This document shows, one piece after another, positions 12,029 to 23,600 of a stretch of DNA of 64,000 nucleotides. The stretch covers positions 1 through 64,000 of the forward strand of contig JAWPHD010004397.1 in the NCBI GenBank assembly GCA_037043455.1, read 5' to 3'. The notes beneath the pieces were generated by a model. It searched no databases and was not told where the DNA came from. It saw only the letters and a list, made by a program, of their open reading frames with translations. The DNA comes from Cyrtodaria siliqua (taxonomy: Eukaryota > Mollusca > Bivalvia > Adapedonta > Hiatellidae). The translations under genes were made by a program, and so were the position numbers. Within the stretch, counting starts at the first letter, position 1. Each line of letters begins with the position of its first letter.

Positions 12029-12905
12029 AATCAGCAGCAGTAGTATTAGAAGTAGTAGTAGTAGTAGTAGTAGTATAAGAAGCAGCAGCAGTAGCAGCAG
12101 CAATAGCAGTAGTAGTAGTAGTAGTATCAGAAGCAGTAGCAGTAGTAGTATTAGTAGTAGTATCAGAAGCAGTAGCAGTAGCAGAGCAGTAGCAGAGCAG
12201 TAGTAAAGCAGCAGCAATAGTAGTAGTAGTAGTAGTAGTATCAGAAGCAGTAGCAGTAGCAGAGCAGTAGCAGAGCAGTAGTAAAGCAGCAGTAATAGTA
12301 GTAGTAGTAGTAGTAGTACTAGTAGTATCAGAAGCAGTAGCAGTAGCAGCAGCAATAGCAGTAGTAGTAGAAGTAGTATCAGAAGCAGTAGCAGTAGTAG
12401 TATTAGTAGTAGTATCAGAAGCAGTAACAGAAGTAGCAGCAGCAGCAGCAGTAGTAGTAGTAAAGCAGCAGCAGTTTTATTAGAAGTAGTAGTAGTAATA
12501 TCAGAAGCATTAGCAGTAGCAGCAGCAGCAGCAGTGTTAGTAAAGCAGCAGCAGTTTATTAGGAGTGTCAGTAGCAGTAGCAGTAGCAGCAGCAGCAGTA
12601 GTAGTAGTAGTAGTATCAGAAGCAGTAGCAGTAGTAGTAGTAGTAGTAGTAGTATCAGAAGCAGTAGCCGTAGCAGAAGCAGCATAGTAGTAGTAGTAAA
12701 ACAGCAGCAGTTGTATTAGGAGTAGCAGTAGCGGCAGCGGCAGCAACAATAGTATTCGTAAAGCAGCAGAAGTACCAGCAGCAGCAGTAGTAGTGTTATG
12801 AGCAGTAGCAGTAGTATTAAGAGTAGTAGTAGTAGTAGTATCATAAGCAGTAGCAGTAGCAGCAGCAGTAGCAGTAGTATTAGTAGTGGTATCAGAAGCA
12901 GTAGC

Positions 12906-12939
<34 letters not shown>

Positions 12940-13052
12940 TCAGAAGCAGTAGCCGTAGTAGTATTAGTATTAGTATCAGAAGCAGTAGCAGTAGTAGTAG
13001 TAGTAGTAGTAGTATCAGAAGCAGTAGCAGTAGCAGCAGCAGCAGCAGTAGC

Positions 13053-13092
<40 letters not shown>

Positions 13093-13471
13093 TCAAAAGC
13101 AGTATCAGTAGCAGCAGCAGTAGCAGTAGTAGTAGTAGTAGTAGTATCAGAAGCAGTAGCAGTAGCAGCAGGAGCAGCAGCAGTAGTAGTAGTAGTAGTA
13201 GGAGAAGCAGTAACAGTAGCAGCAGCAGCAGCAGTAGTATTAGTAAAGCAGCAGTAGTATTAGTAAAGCAGCAGCAGTAGCCCCCCACACACACACAAAC
13301 CCCTCACCCCACTCCCTCAGTCGTAGTAGTATTAGAAGTAGTGACAGTAGTAGAAGTAGTGACAGTAGTAGAAGTAGTGGCAGCAGTAGCGGTAGCAGTA
13401 GCAGTAGCAGCAGCAGCAGTAGTAGTAGTGTATTAGTAGCAGGAAAAAAAGTAATAGTAAAGTAGTAGAAA

Positions 13472-13503
<32 letters not shown>

Positions 13504-13540
13504 ATGAACGTTTAAATAGTAGTAGTAGTAGCGTATTAGT
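11035..13540. repeat. 2.5-kb compound AGT/AGC trinucleotide array
   Basis: Almost pure AGT and AGC triplets, interrupted periodically by an ATCAGA step, so that a longer block (about AGTATCAGAAGCAGTAGCAG) recurs many times: a loose higher-order repeat. A short non-repeat interruption of CCCCCCACACACAC type lies at about 13280-13320. Long frames here read as poly-Ser/Val on + and poly-Leu/Tyr/Cys on -; they are products of the triplet repeat and not genes. Confidence 0.95.
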
Positions 13541-13599
13541 AGTAGCATATGTAAGCGAAATTGATAAATGTCCAAATTCTTATTAAACAGAATATTGTT

Positions 13600-13645
13600 C
13601 CGGTGTGTGGGGTGAGGGGTGGGGTGGGGGGTGGTGGGGGGAATG
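13600..13645 (+). other. G-rich tract, possible G-quadruplex
   Basis: GGGG runs separated by one or two bases (GGGGTGAGGGGTGGGGTGGG...). At least four G-runs of three or more lie within 40 bp, which is the usual sequence criterion for a G-quadruplex. Confidence 0.5.
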
Positions 13646-13977
13646 CTGTTATACTATTTGATTATTAATATACATGTAACTTTATTTAGAAAAAAAAATG
13701 TTTTTTTAAAGTTAAAACCCCATGATTATAGTAATGTCCTCATCATTCAATACAAAATAACACTCTGGCTGGTTAAAAGTTAAAAAAACAAAAAAAAAAC
13801 AAGCCTGATCTGGGGATCGAACCACAACCTATGGGTTTTGGGCTAATGAAAGTCGGTAACGCAATTTAAGAGTCTCGTGAGCGAAAGTTTCCATGTCCAA
13901 TATATATCACACACAGTACTGTTCATGTCCGTTGAAAACACTGGTGATCTGTTATATCCATGGGAGAAGAGTTTTTA

Positions 13978-14206
13978 GTGTTTGCCCTACTTTGTCCTCC
14001 AATCAGACGTTGAGGAATTTAAAAAACATGCCGAACTTATTCGTGTAAATTTCTAATGATCACCAATTTTAACCATTTAATCATTAAGTAATCGCTCACT
14101 AAATGGCGCGCGCTTGTTTGGACACAAGGAGGCGGATTTAGTAGAAGCGCAAACATGTTAAGAGGCGTGGTTTCGTAGAAGCGCGGGGGAAAAGTAGGGC
14201 AAACAC
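13978..14206. mobile_element. 229-bp MITE with TA target duplication (Tc1/mariner-type)
   Basis: Left end GTGTTTGCCCTACTTTGTCC and right end, read in reverse complement, GTGTTTGCCCTACTTTTCCC: 18 of 20 bases identical, starting right at the tip. Both ends are flanked by TA (13976-13977 and 14207-14208), the target duplication of Tc1/mariner transposons. No coding capacity; mobilised, if ever, in trans. Confidence 0.65.
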
Positions 14207-14208
14207 TA

Positions 14209-15067
14209 AGTCAGTTAGAGGCTAAAAAGTAAATTTTAACAATTAAGAAACACCGGTTGCTGCGCACATTCCCTTAGGGTTTCTGAATTGTTAATACGTA
14301 TGTTATTTAAAAAATGAGTGAGCATAAATTATAATTACTAAATGTAATTGAAAAAAAATAGATCATTATAACAATTTCTTAACCAAATGGGACTAAGATT
14401 ATAATGTAAATCCTAAAATAAGGCCGCTTTACGAGGTTGTCTATGATATGTTACTATAATACAAAATATGAAGTGAGGTAATGCTTGTAAGTTCGTGTTT
14501 TCATTAAGGTGTCCGTGTATGGTAACAATTGAAGCAATATTTATTATCTCCCTTTAATGTAAAAAATAGATCTTAACTTTAGGGACACATGGTACTTTTT
14601 ATATCAGCATCAACATTAATTTATCACTTTGGTTGTATTAAGTCTGCTTGCATATAATAAGATACATTTGGATTTTTAATGTTTTTCTTCGTTTTTTCCT
14701 ATTATTAGTGCAATATAATTAACAAGTAGTAATATGCTAAAATAAGTTGCTTTGAAATAATTTCTATGAATGATTTGCAAATATGCAAATTACGTAGAAA
14801 GCTGCGAGTTTTAAAATAACATCAAGATTGCGGTCAATCCCTTAAACAACAGTTGAGTCGATTCAGTAACGTAGCTACCTATCAGGCCAAAAGGCCGGGC
14901 CTGCACTTAATTTTCAAATGCATGGTTGAAATATGTAACAATGAAATAATAGTGTATGAATTTGTTGAATTTTGAAGTGTGTTTTTGCTTAAATTTATAT
15001 CTAAATGTACATAAACGCACCAGAGACGTCAAAACGCACCAGAGACGTCCTACCACTAGAAATAGTC
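14209..15067. other. No gene recognised
   Basis: AT-rich. A direct pair AAACGCACCAGAGACGTC at about 15014 and 15032 is the only short repeat noted. Confidence 0.35.
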
Positions 15068-15220
15068 GGGCCTGCCAGTACGGATGGCGGCAGGTATACA
15101 GTACGGATTCTACCCAGGATTGATAAAGGGAGTGGTCTGCCTCTACCGCAAACATAATCGACCGCCATATAGGCATACATGTATATGGGCTAAAAATGAT
15201 GACGTAAAACACCATTTAAA
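15068..15220 (+). mobile_element. SINE family 1, 3' part
   Basis: The body blocks ACAGTACGGATTCTACCCAGG, GAGTGGTCTGCCTCTACCGC, TCGACCGCCATATAGGC and the terminal ATGACGTAAAACACCATTTAAAC match the body and tail of the copies at 10.2 and 31.5 kb. The tRNA-like head is missing, as expected of a 5'-truncated insert. Confidence 0.55.
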
Positions 15221-15479
15221 CAAAAAAATAATACTGACACCGGACTGACACCGGACCGACCGGTCATAGAGGTGGGTGTTTGCCCCTCCCTCTTCCCCTC
15301 ACCCCACGCCCCCACCCTCATTCATTTTTGTCCGAGTACTGAATACTATTTAACACGGATAACCCGAGTACTGAATACTATTGTAACCCGGCCGTGGGTA
15401 CTGAATACTCTCTAAATTTGCCCTGAATACTGCGTACCAAAAGGATGGCGGGGTGGTGGGAGGGGATGAGAACAGCCAC

Positions 15480-15618
15480 ATAGAGATATCCTTTATAATT
15501 ATTCTGAACCATGGAGCTACTAGAAACATGTGTTTGCTTTTGGTATGGCGCGGCCGAGGATAGAACCCACGAACTCCCGCATGCAAGGCGGTCTCTCTAC
15601 CATTAAACCACTGCCCCT
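15480..15618 (-). other. tRNA-like SINE head on the minus strand
   Basis: In reverse complement the segment 15548-15618 reads a box A-like TGGTTTAATGGTAGAG and a box B-like GGGTTCTATCC about 35 bp later. Acceptor ends do not pair, so it is not a functional tRNA. The likely body runs leftwards. Confidence 0.4.
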
Positions 15619-15697
15619 GTAAGTGTATTAAAGAGACAGGTTAATCTTTAAAGGTTAGGTAAGTGCAAGCTTAGGCTGCACCGTCTTTTCTTATTGT

Positions 15698-15818
15698 TGA
15701 TTATACTGCACCAACGATATATCGCATACCCGCGTTTATGATTATACTGCACCAACGATATACCGTATCCCGCCTTTATGATTATACTGCACCAACGATA
15801 TACTGTATACCTGCCTTT
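15698..15818. repeat. Three tandem copies of a ~41-bp unit
   Basis: Each copy begins GATTATACTGCACCAACGAT and ends in a CCCGC-TTTAT block. Copies differ by a few bases. Confidence 0.85.
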
Positions 15819-16760
15819 TTAAAAACACCCCGGCGGCGTATGCTGGCGTATAAAGAGAGCGTGGCGCGTTTATGTTCATGAGCGTTTTCTTTTTTTTCCC
15901 CTTTTTTTTCGAAGGGTTAGAGTGGAAGGGAGCGTGGAGAATACTTGCCCCATTTATTCATGAAGATTTTACTACAAGCATTCTTCACGGTTAATAGTGT
16001 GACTGACCTATATAGCGACTTTCGATAACACTTATGGTCAACATTAAGTCGGATAGATTCCATGAAAAAAAATCTTCACCTTTAAAATTTCGTGGTCGGT
16101 CTTTACGCTTCCTCCCTTTCGGTTTCTTAATGGCGAAGATTTCTTTTCATGTAGTCTATCCTATATTAATTTTGATCTTATTTCCACACACGGCAATCTT
16201 GACTTTCAAATCACAGCATCCGTGAGTTTTTAAAAAAAAATCAAGATTGTCGCGTGTCCCTTTAAAAACAATAAAGGGAGGAGAGCAGAGACCGACAGCG
16301 GTGGCTTAAGCTGAACATCCGGCTTATTGGTCCTCAGTGTTCACCGTAGGTTTTATCGATAAGCTCTAAAGATCACACGACAACTGATTGTAGTAAAATC
16401 TTCAATATCGAATGTAACTCATGAGACAATTGATTGGTTTAAAAAGTTGGATACACACTAATTTAAATTTACGAAACTAATGTTATAAACACTGCTGTAA
16501 AGAAAATTCTGCTAAGCGAAGACGAGATATTTTTGTATCCATAAAGGGAAGTAATAAATTTTATTTTTTAATTATTTCCATATAATTGTGTATGTTTTAA
16601 TCAAAATGTTTAATTCATTTTTTATATTATTTTGTATATTCTTTCAAAAAAATATAGTAAGCATTAGTTTTAGGATATGAAATATAATCTAAAACCTCTT
16701 TTGTTTGATAAGTTGTAAATCTTTATAATACGTACTCTTTAACACATCTGCGGACGAACG

Positions 16761-17004
16761 GTGCGATTACTTATAATACCCCCGAAAAGGTATTAGACCT
16801 TAATATTTTATTCCTCGATTAGAGGAAACAAACATTAATGTGGGGAACCCAAAAGGTTAAGTTACTTGATGAAATAAAACGCGTGCGATTACTTATAATA
16901 CCCCCGAAAAGGTATTAGACCTTAATATTTTATTCCTCGATTAGAGGAAACAAACATTAATGTGGGGAACCCAAAAGGTTAAGTTACTTGATGAAATAAA
17001 ACGC
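16761..17004. repeat. Perfect 122-bp tandem duplication
   Basis: Copies 16761-16882 and 16883-17004 are identical base for base as far as I can read, and are followed by the first four bases of a third (GTGC). The absence of any difference in AT-rich non-coding DNA points to a very recent event or an assembly artefact. Confidence 0.9.
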
Positions 17005-17284
17005 GTGCACCGATAATGTCATAGTCTCTGTAACCCAGACGTACGCGATTTAGAAGTGAGCATTGCGAATTCCCTCACTGTCTTTCTTATTGACTCTACT
17101 CAGAGTAAGGGGTGGAGCATAAAATGGGCGGAGCTGACTGATATTACAACACGGCGTTGGTGTTTTTTCATACTGGAATGGGAATTAGTATGAACCGCAA
17201 CGACAGCATATGCGTAACTGTAATTTTAAGATGTTAATCAATCCACTTGAGTTTATATCCTCAAAAAAATAAGAATACACGTTA

Positions 17285-17400
17285 CATGTTGAAAATGGAT
17301 CCTTTGGAAGCAAAGAACGCACATAAGTAGTAGACATAGGCTCATGTTTTTACTGAGTACATTTTTTATTGAGTCCTGTTTATGAGAGATAATGATAAAT
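17285..17400. repeat. Fragment of dispersed repeat 'X'
   Basis: Shares TTGAAAATGGATCCTTTGGAAG, a run of A-rich sequence, TTTTTATTGAGTCCTGTTTATGAGAGATAA with the copies at 1.3 and 2.3 kb. Confidence 0.45.
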
Positions 17401-17414
17401 CGTCTCATTGATGT

Positions 17415-18085
17415 AAACAGGTACCATCCGACATTTTGGCCAAAAATGACTTTTTGAAATATTGTATTATAATTTCATGTAATCTTCATACTGTATAAAT
17501 ATCTAAGCTATATTCCTTCAATTCAGGATTTTATGACATATATGTAATAAGAAGGCAATTCACGTTTCTGTCATTTCCTTGATGCAAAAAGGTACCAAGT
17601 TTGTCATAATGGTACCTTTTTGCATTAATAAAACAATACATTATATATTATTTATTTTGTGCAAAAAGGTGCCAACTGACATATGCCATCATATGATACC
17701 TTATTGCACACACTAGTACCTTTGTGCATTTATCATTTTAATGGTGTTTTTGGTTATTTAGATCTTTGGGCAAGGGTAAAAAATATATTTTTAAAATTAA
17801 CCTGACGATTTTTCACTTAAAATGTACAGAATTACCAAGACAACTATAATATCATCCCATTGGAGCAAAAAGGTACCATCTGACAATGCCGAAATTGTTT
17901 CATGCAAAAAGGAACCAAGTAAAAAAATGGCAAAACTCATCTTTAAAATGAAAGATTAGTGAAATAAACATTTACTATCACCATTTAAATATCAGTATGT
18001 GATTTTCCGCAACAATCCAAAACTTCAATAGCGTTTTTCTCAAAACTATGAAAATGTCACTTGGTATCTTTTTGCACCAATGGGA
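17415..18085. repeat. Cluster of GCAAAAAGGTACC motifs in both orientations
   Basis: The motif GCAAAAAGGTACCA or close variants occurs at about 17584, 17661 and 17866, its complement TGGTACCTTTTTGCA at 17610-17624 and variants near 17697, 17718 and 18062. The pair 17583-17597 / 17610-17624 forms a 15-bp perfect hairpin with a 12-base loop. The pattern is of diverged, alternately inverted repeats. No family recognised. Confidence 0.6.
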
Positions 18086-18149
18086 CGAAATACCAGTTTA
18101 TTTGTTAATTTCGATAAGCTTTACCCAGAATAATGACAAACGACACGCT

Positions 18150-18915
18150 ATTCTACTCTGATATATATCTGACTCTTCTCAGAGTCAGGTTACATAAAAT
18201 CTAACATCTTTAGTATCTGTAATCTATACAGTTATGTATCTATACTCCTGCTATATATATATATATATCGGACTCTCCTCAGAGTCCGGTTATATAAAAC
18301 CTGATATCTCCATTGTCTATAATAAATATCGGATTCTTCTCAGAGTCAGGTTACATTAAAACAACATCTTAGTGTTTCTTTTGTTATTTTCTCTGGATGT
18401 GGACTTTATTGTTAGAGAAGTCCTTTTATTGGGATGTAGTTTTGTTTAAACTGTCTTGTCTATTTGGGCGCTGAAGACAGGATAATAGTGAGGATTATGT
18501 ACACATAAAATCTATTCAAGCTAACCTGTTATTGCCTACTGACCGTTTCAAGTCGGTAACCCTGTCTTCTCCACCTTTTCTGTTGTATTTATGTTATATA
18601 ACATATCTCCAATGTCTATACTCTATATATTTATATATATTTACTCCTGATATATTCCGGACTCTCTTCAGAGTCAGGTTATATAAAGCCATCCATCTCC
18701 AGGGTATATAATAATTACATTTATGCATCTATACTACCTACAGGTATGCATCTATATCAGAGAGTCAGGTTGTATAATACCATCCATCTTCAGTGTCTAT
18801 TCTCTATCCATTTTTATATATAATTATACTCCTGTTATATATCGGACTTTCCTCAGAGTCAGGTTATACAAAACCTAACATCTTCAGTGTCTATAGACAC
18901 TGTAGATGGATGGTT
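18150..18915. repeat. Tandem repeat (~110-130 bp) with GACTCT/AGAGTC hairpin in each unit
   Basis: Units carry ATACTCCTGCTATATAT, then CGGACTCTCCTCAGAGTC (an inverted repeat with 6-base arms), GGTTATATAAAACC and a closing ATCTCCAGTGTCTATA. At least five units are seen. The array is split by an unrelated dispersed repeat (18385-18595) and its last unit ends in an inverted copy (CAGTGTCTATAGACACTG) at the junction with the PLE. Confidence 0.75.
18385..18595 (+). repeat. Dispersed repeat 'Z'
   Basis: Runs from GACTTTATTGTTAGAG through GTAGTTTTGTTTAAACTGTC, TCTATTTGGGCGCTGAAGACAGG and TGCCTACTGACCGTTTCAAG to TCCACCTTTTCTGTTGT. Two tandem copies occur at 61150-61590. Its ACTGACCGTTTCAAGTCGGTAACCC block resembles the PLE 3' UTR block ACTGACCGTTCCAAGGCGGTAGCCC, so Z may be the 3' end of a related retroelement. 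Confidence 0.6.
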
Positions 18916-18919
18916 TTGT

Positions 18920-20690
18920 ATAAATAAAAAGATATAAAAATCGGACAGGGAAAGTAGCTGTCAATACAATACGACAGTCAACCACAAAACAAAAACAAAC
19001 ACGCAAACAGACATACGAGAAGGCAAAAGTAATAAAAAATGCAAACGACTTCACAAACACAAAAGGGTTGACAATAGGGCTTCCGCCTTGGAACGGTCAG
19101 TGGTTAAAAATGTCTCTGGGGGTTTAAACCAGGTTCTAGGGTGCACCAAGCCTCATACTTACCCTATTGCCATCTCAATTAAACGGGACAGTATAAATAA
19201 AGAAATACCCGCCATGAAATATTCTCTAACCAACAAGGCAGCGTTAAAAGGCAATGAAAGAAAAACACCTAGATGCTCGTGTATATATAAATACAAAAGA
19301 AAAAAGCCAAGAAAGTCACAATGAAGCTACTCGATGACTTGGCAGAAGCCAGAGCAACAAGAGAATAAACCATTGAGGGCACGACAGACAAGATCGCGGA
19401 CAAACATCAAACGCCACCGTACTAATGGACTTTAGGTAGGCGTCATCATAGTGTCCACAGCCTGTTCGGTCATTGTACAATTAAAGAGGAAAGCGTAGTG
19501 GCAAACTGTAAAAGGGTCCACCACCAAGCATGCAGTACGTTACAAAATGATAGGGTCATAACCTCTTTTGATAAACCTTTTAACAAGTTTAACAAAGATA
19601 GTATGAAAGTGATCATGACCAAGAATCTTACGAAGTTTGTATATCACATCACCATAGAATTCAGTTTGTGATAGTCCTTGTCGCAGAAGAGTCCTTAAAT
19701 TGCTTTTATATTTGGAAAGAAGATCAGGGTTACAATAATACAATTTTGCAAAGGTTTTACGAAGTTTATGGTAACGGTAACCCTGGTGGAGTAGCTTTTT
19801 AGTTATACAAAGATTACTAATATTAAAGTCCTCAACTCGAGTACAAGCTCTTGAAAAACGAATAAATTTAGACACATAGACCCCATAAGAAGTTGCTCGG
19901 AGAACATCCCCATCCAAGTGGGGATAATTAACAATGTCAAAATTAAAATCATCTCTCTTGTCATAGATTTTGCTAATAATTTCATCATTTTCAATAGAGA
20001 GATCTAAATCAAGAAAAGAAGCGTTATTATCAGAACTATTAGCCTTGTTAAGCTGAAGTTCTTTAGGATAAATATTATTAACCATAATTGGAAAGAAAGG
20101 GTTGTCAATGTTCAATATGTCATCCAGATACCGAGAGGTGTCATTAATAACATCTGCCTGGGTATCTGGTGAACGACTCAACATGAAATCTCTTTCATAG
20201 CAATATAAAAACAAATCTGCGACAAGTGGTGCACAGTTCGTACACATAGGAATACCAACAATTTGTCTATAAACGGTGGTTCGATAACTGACGAAAATAT
20301 TATCTAATAGGAAAATGAGTGCTTCACAAACTTCATGGCAAGTCCACATAGTGTAATTATCTAAAAAAAACGCTTTAATATTATTACAGGCAAAAAATGT
20401 AGTATTTTCCCGAGCGAATGTTTTTTGAATGAGCGCAATGCGATTGTCTTTAATAAGGTGATGTGGTAAGGTAGTATATAGTGTAGAGAAGTCATAAGTG
20501 CTTATTGATGAAACTTGACGTTTATTGAAAATATCATCAAGGACATCTCTTAATTTGTTATAGACCAAAAAAAATTAATGCCAGAGTTTTCATCAGTTTT
20601 ATCACAATATAGTTTAACGTGATCTTTAACGGCTTTAAGACAAGAAGTTAAAAGTTTGGAGATGTTTGTTGTAGAATTCGAAAATAGTAA
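18920..20690 (-). mobile_element. Penelope-like retroelement, longest copy in the window
   Basis: The 3' tail (TTTATATC... at 18920) leads through a ~600-bp untranslated region to a reverse transcriptase reading frame. The 5' end is lost where the element meets the 37-bp minisatellite at about 20690. It is oriented opposite to the copy in the receptor intron. Other 3' ends of the family lie at 1.6, 27.8, 32.1, 33.5, 33.9, 46.7, 47.0, 47.4, 48.6, 51.7 and 56.7 kb. No GIY-YIG endonuclease domain is visible between the RT and the tail. Confidence 0.75.
19540..20690 (-). pseudogene. Penelope-like reverse transcriptase (5'-truncated, one frameshift)
   Basis: A 342-codon open frame (20568 to 19540) reads as a reverse transcriptase. 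Motif A is STYDFSTLYTTLP with the catalytic Asp; motif B is VGIPMCTNCAPLVADLF; motif C is RYLDDILNID with the catalytic YLDD; FLDLDLS and IYDKRDDFNFDIVNYP follow, then thumb-like RQGLSQTEFYGDVIYKLRKI. Upstream of 20568 the protein continues in another frame (KLLTSCLKAVKDHVKLY) to about 20680, so a one-base frameshift at the T-run near 20565 breaks the gene; the first Met of the open frame is not a true start. The PLE assignment rests on overall likeness to this family; it is clearly not a LINE of the APE-endonuclease type. In the motif-B loop Cys replaces the usual Gly of PMG. Probably inactive. Confidence 0.75.
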
Positions 20691-20694
20691 TGTC

Positions 20695-23600
20695 CTCAGG
20701 GGCCATCAATTTAGCGTTATTACTGTTCTAATGGGGGAAATATCAACAGCTAGGTTTAGTACTGTCTTCAGGGGCCATATCAACAGCTGGCGTAATTAAT
20801 GTTCTAAGGGGCAATATCAACAACTAGGTTAAGTACTCTCCTCAGGGGCAATATCAATAGCTGGCGTTAGTAATGTCCTAAGGGGCAATGTCAACAGCTA
20901 GCGTTAGTACCGTCACCAGGGGCCATATCTACAACTAGCGTTAATACTGTTCTAAAGGGCAGCAGCTAGGTTTATACTTACTTTAAGTACTACCCTACAG
21001 GGCACTATCAGCTGGCGTTAAGGGCCATGTCGACAGCTAATTTTAGTACTGTCCTCAGGGGCAATATCAACAACTAGCGTTTGTACTATCTTAAGGGGCA
21101 ATATCAACAGTTGGTGTTAGTACTGTCCTCAGGGGCCATATCAACAGCAAGGTTTAATACGTCCTCAGGGGCAATTTCAACAGTACTAATTCTAGCAGTT
21201 AATATTGCACCTTAGGACATAACTAGTTGTTGATATTGCCCCTGACGATAGTACTAAACCTAGCTGTTGATATTGCCCCTTAGGACATTACTAACGCTAA
21301 ATGTTGATATAGCCCCTGGTGACAGTATTAACGCTAGCTGTTGACATTGCCCATTAGGACATTACTAAGCTGTTGATAATGCCCCTTCAGATAGTACTAA
21401 CGCTAGCTGTTGATATTGCCCCTGAGGACAGTACTAAACCTAGCTGTTGATGTCCCCTACGGACAGTTATAACGCCAGCTGTTGATATATGGCCCCTGAG
21501 GACAGTACTAACACCTGCTGTTGATATTGACCCTTAGGACAATACTATCGCAAACTGTTTATATTGTCCCTTAGGACAGTACTAACGCTAGATGTTGATA
21601 TTTGCTTTGAGGACACTGCTTACGCCATCTGTTGAGATTGCACGTTAGGACAGTACTAACGCTAGCTGTTGATATTAGCCCTGAGGACTATCGCTAACTT
21701 TTGATATTGCCCCATATGACAGTACTAACGCTACCTGTTGATATTGGCCCTGAGGACACTGCCTACGCCATCTGTTGATATTGCCAGTTAGGACAGTACT
21801 AACGCTAGCTGTTGATATTATCCCTGTGGACACTACTTATGCCAGCTGTTCATATTGCCTTTAGGACAGTACTAACGCCGGCTGTTGATATTGCCCCTCA
21901 GGACACCTCTGATGCCAGCTGTTGATATTGCCCCTGAGGACAATACTAAAACTAGCTGTTGATATGGCCCCTAAGGACACTACTTACGCCAGCTGTTGAT
22001 ATTGCCCCCGAGGACAGTGATATCGTTGGCTGTTGATCTTGCCAGTGAGGACAGTACTAACGCCGGCTGTTGCCCATGAGGACTATACTAAAGCTAGCTG
22101 GTGATAATGCCCCTGAGGGCAGCTATTACGCCAGCTGTTGAAATTGCGCCTGAGGACAGTACTGACTCTAGCGGCTGATATTGCCCCTAACGTTGGCTGT
22201 TTATATGGTCACTGAGGACAGTGCTATCGCTGGCTGTTGATATTGTCTATGAAAAGAGTACGAACGCTAGATGTTTATATTGCCCCTAAGGACAGTACTT
22301 ACGCGAGTTGTTGAAATTGCCCCCGAGGAGAGTACTACATCTAGCTGTTGATATTGTCCTTAAGGACAATACTAGCGTTAGCTGTTGATATTGTCCCTTA
22401 GAACAGTACTAACGCTAAGCTGTTGATATTGGCCCTGAGGACACTGCCTACGCCATCTGTTGATATTGCCCGTTAGGAAAGTATTAACGCCAGCTGTTGA
22501 TATGGCCCCTAAGGACAGCACTAACGCTGGCTATTGTTATGGCCCCTGAGGACAGTGCTTTTGCTGGCTGTTGATATTGCCCCTGATGACATTACTAACG
22601 CTAGCTGTTCATATTGCCCTTTAGGACAGTACTAACGCCGGCTGTTGATATTGCCCCTCATGACACCACTTCCACCATCTGTTGATATTGCCCCTGAGGA
22701 CAGTACTAGCTATAACTGTTGATATTGGCCCTGAGGACAATACTACCTTTGGCTGTTGATATGACCCCTGAGGACAGTGTTACCGCTGACTGTTGATATT
22801 GACCCTGAGGACATTACTAACGCTAGCTGTTGATATTGGCCCTGACGACACCACTTATGCCACCAGTTGATATTGCCCCTGAGGACATTACTAAAGATAG
22901 CTGTTGATATTGGCCCTGAGGACAATACTAGCTTTGGCTGTTAATATGGACCCTGAGGACAGTGCTATCGCTGGCTGTTGATATTACCGCTGAGGACGAT
23001 ACTAACGCTAGCTGTTGATATTGACCCTGTGGACACTACTAACAGCAGCTGTTGATATTGCCCATTAAGGCTGTTGATATTGCCCCTGAAGACAGTATTA
23101 ATTCTGGCTGTTGATATGGCCCCTAAGTACACTACTTATGCCAGCTGTTGATATTGGCCCTGAGGACAGTGCCATCGCTGGCTGTTGATATTGCCCCTGA
23201 GGACAGTACTAACTTTGGCTGTTGATATGGCCATTGAGGACAGTGCTATCTCTGGCTGTTGATATTACCCCTGAGGACAATACTAACGCTGGATGTTGAT
23301 ATTGCCCATGAGGACAATACTAACGCTAGCTGTTGATAATTCCCCTGAGGACAGTACTTACGCCAGCTGTTGAAATTGCCCCTGAGGACAGTACTGACAC
23401 TAGATGTTGATATTGCCCATAAGGAATGTATTAACATTGGCTTTTGATGTGGCCCTGAGTACAGGGCTATCGATGGCCGTTAATATTGCCCCTGAGGACA
23501 ATACATACGCTGGCTGTTGATATTGTCCATGAGAACAGTACGAACGCTAGCTGTTTATATTGCCCCTGACGACAGTACTTACGCAGCTGTTGAAATTGCC

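Noticed and set aside
11470..13575. Long frames of poly-Leu, poly-Ser, poly-Val and poly-Tyr/Cys
   Set aside because: They are forced by the AGT/AGC triplet repeat, occur in several overlapping frames on both strands, and lack any non-repeat domain.
13795..13870. Minus-strand tRNA-like sequence with GGATCGAACC
   Set aside because: Only the box B-like part is convincing; no clear box A and no other copy found.
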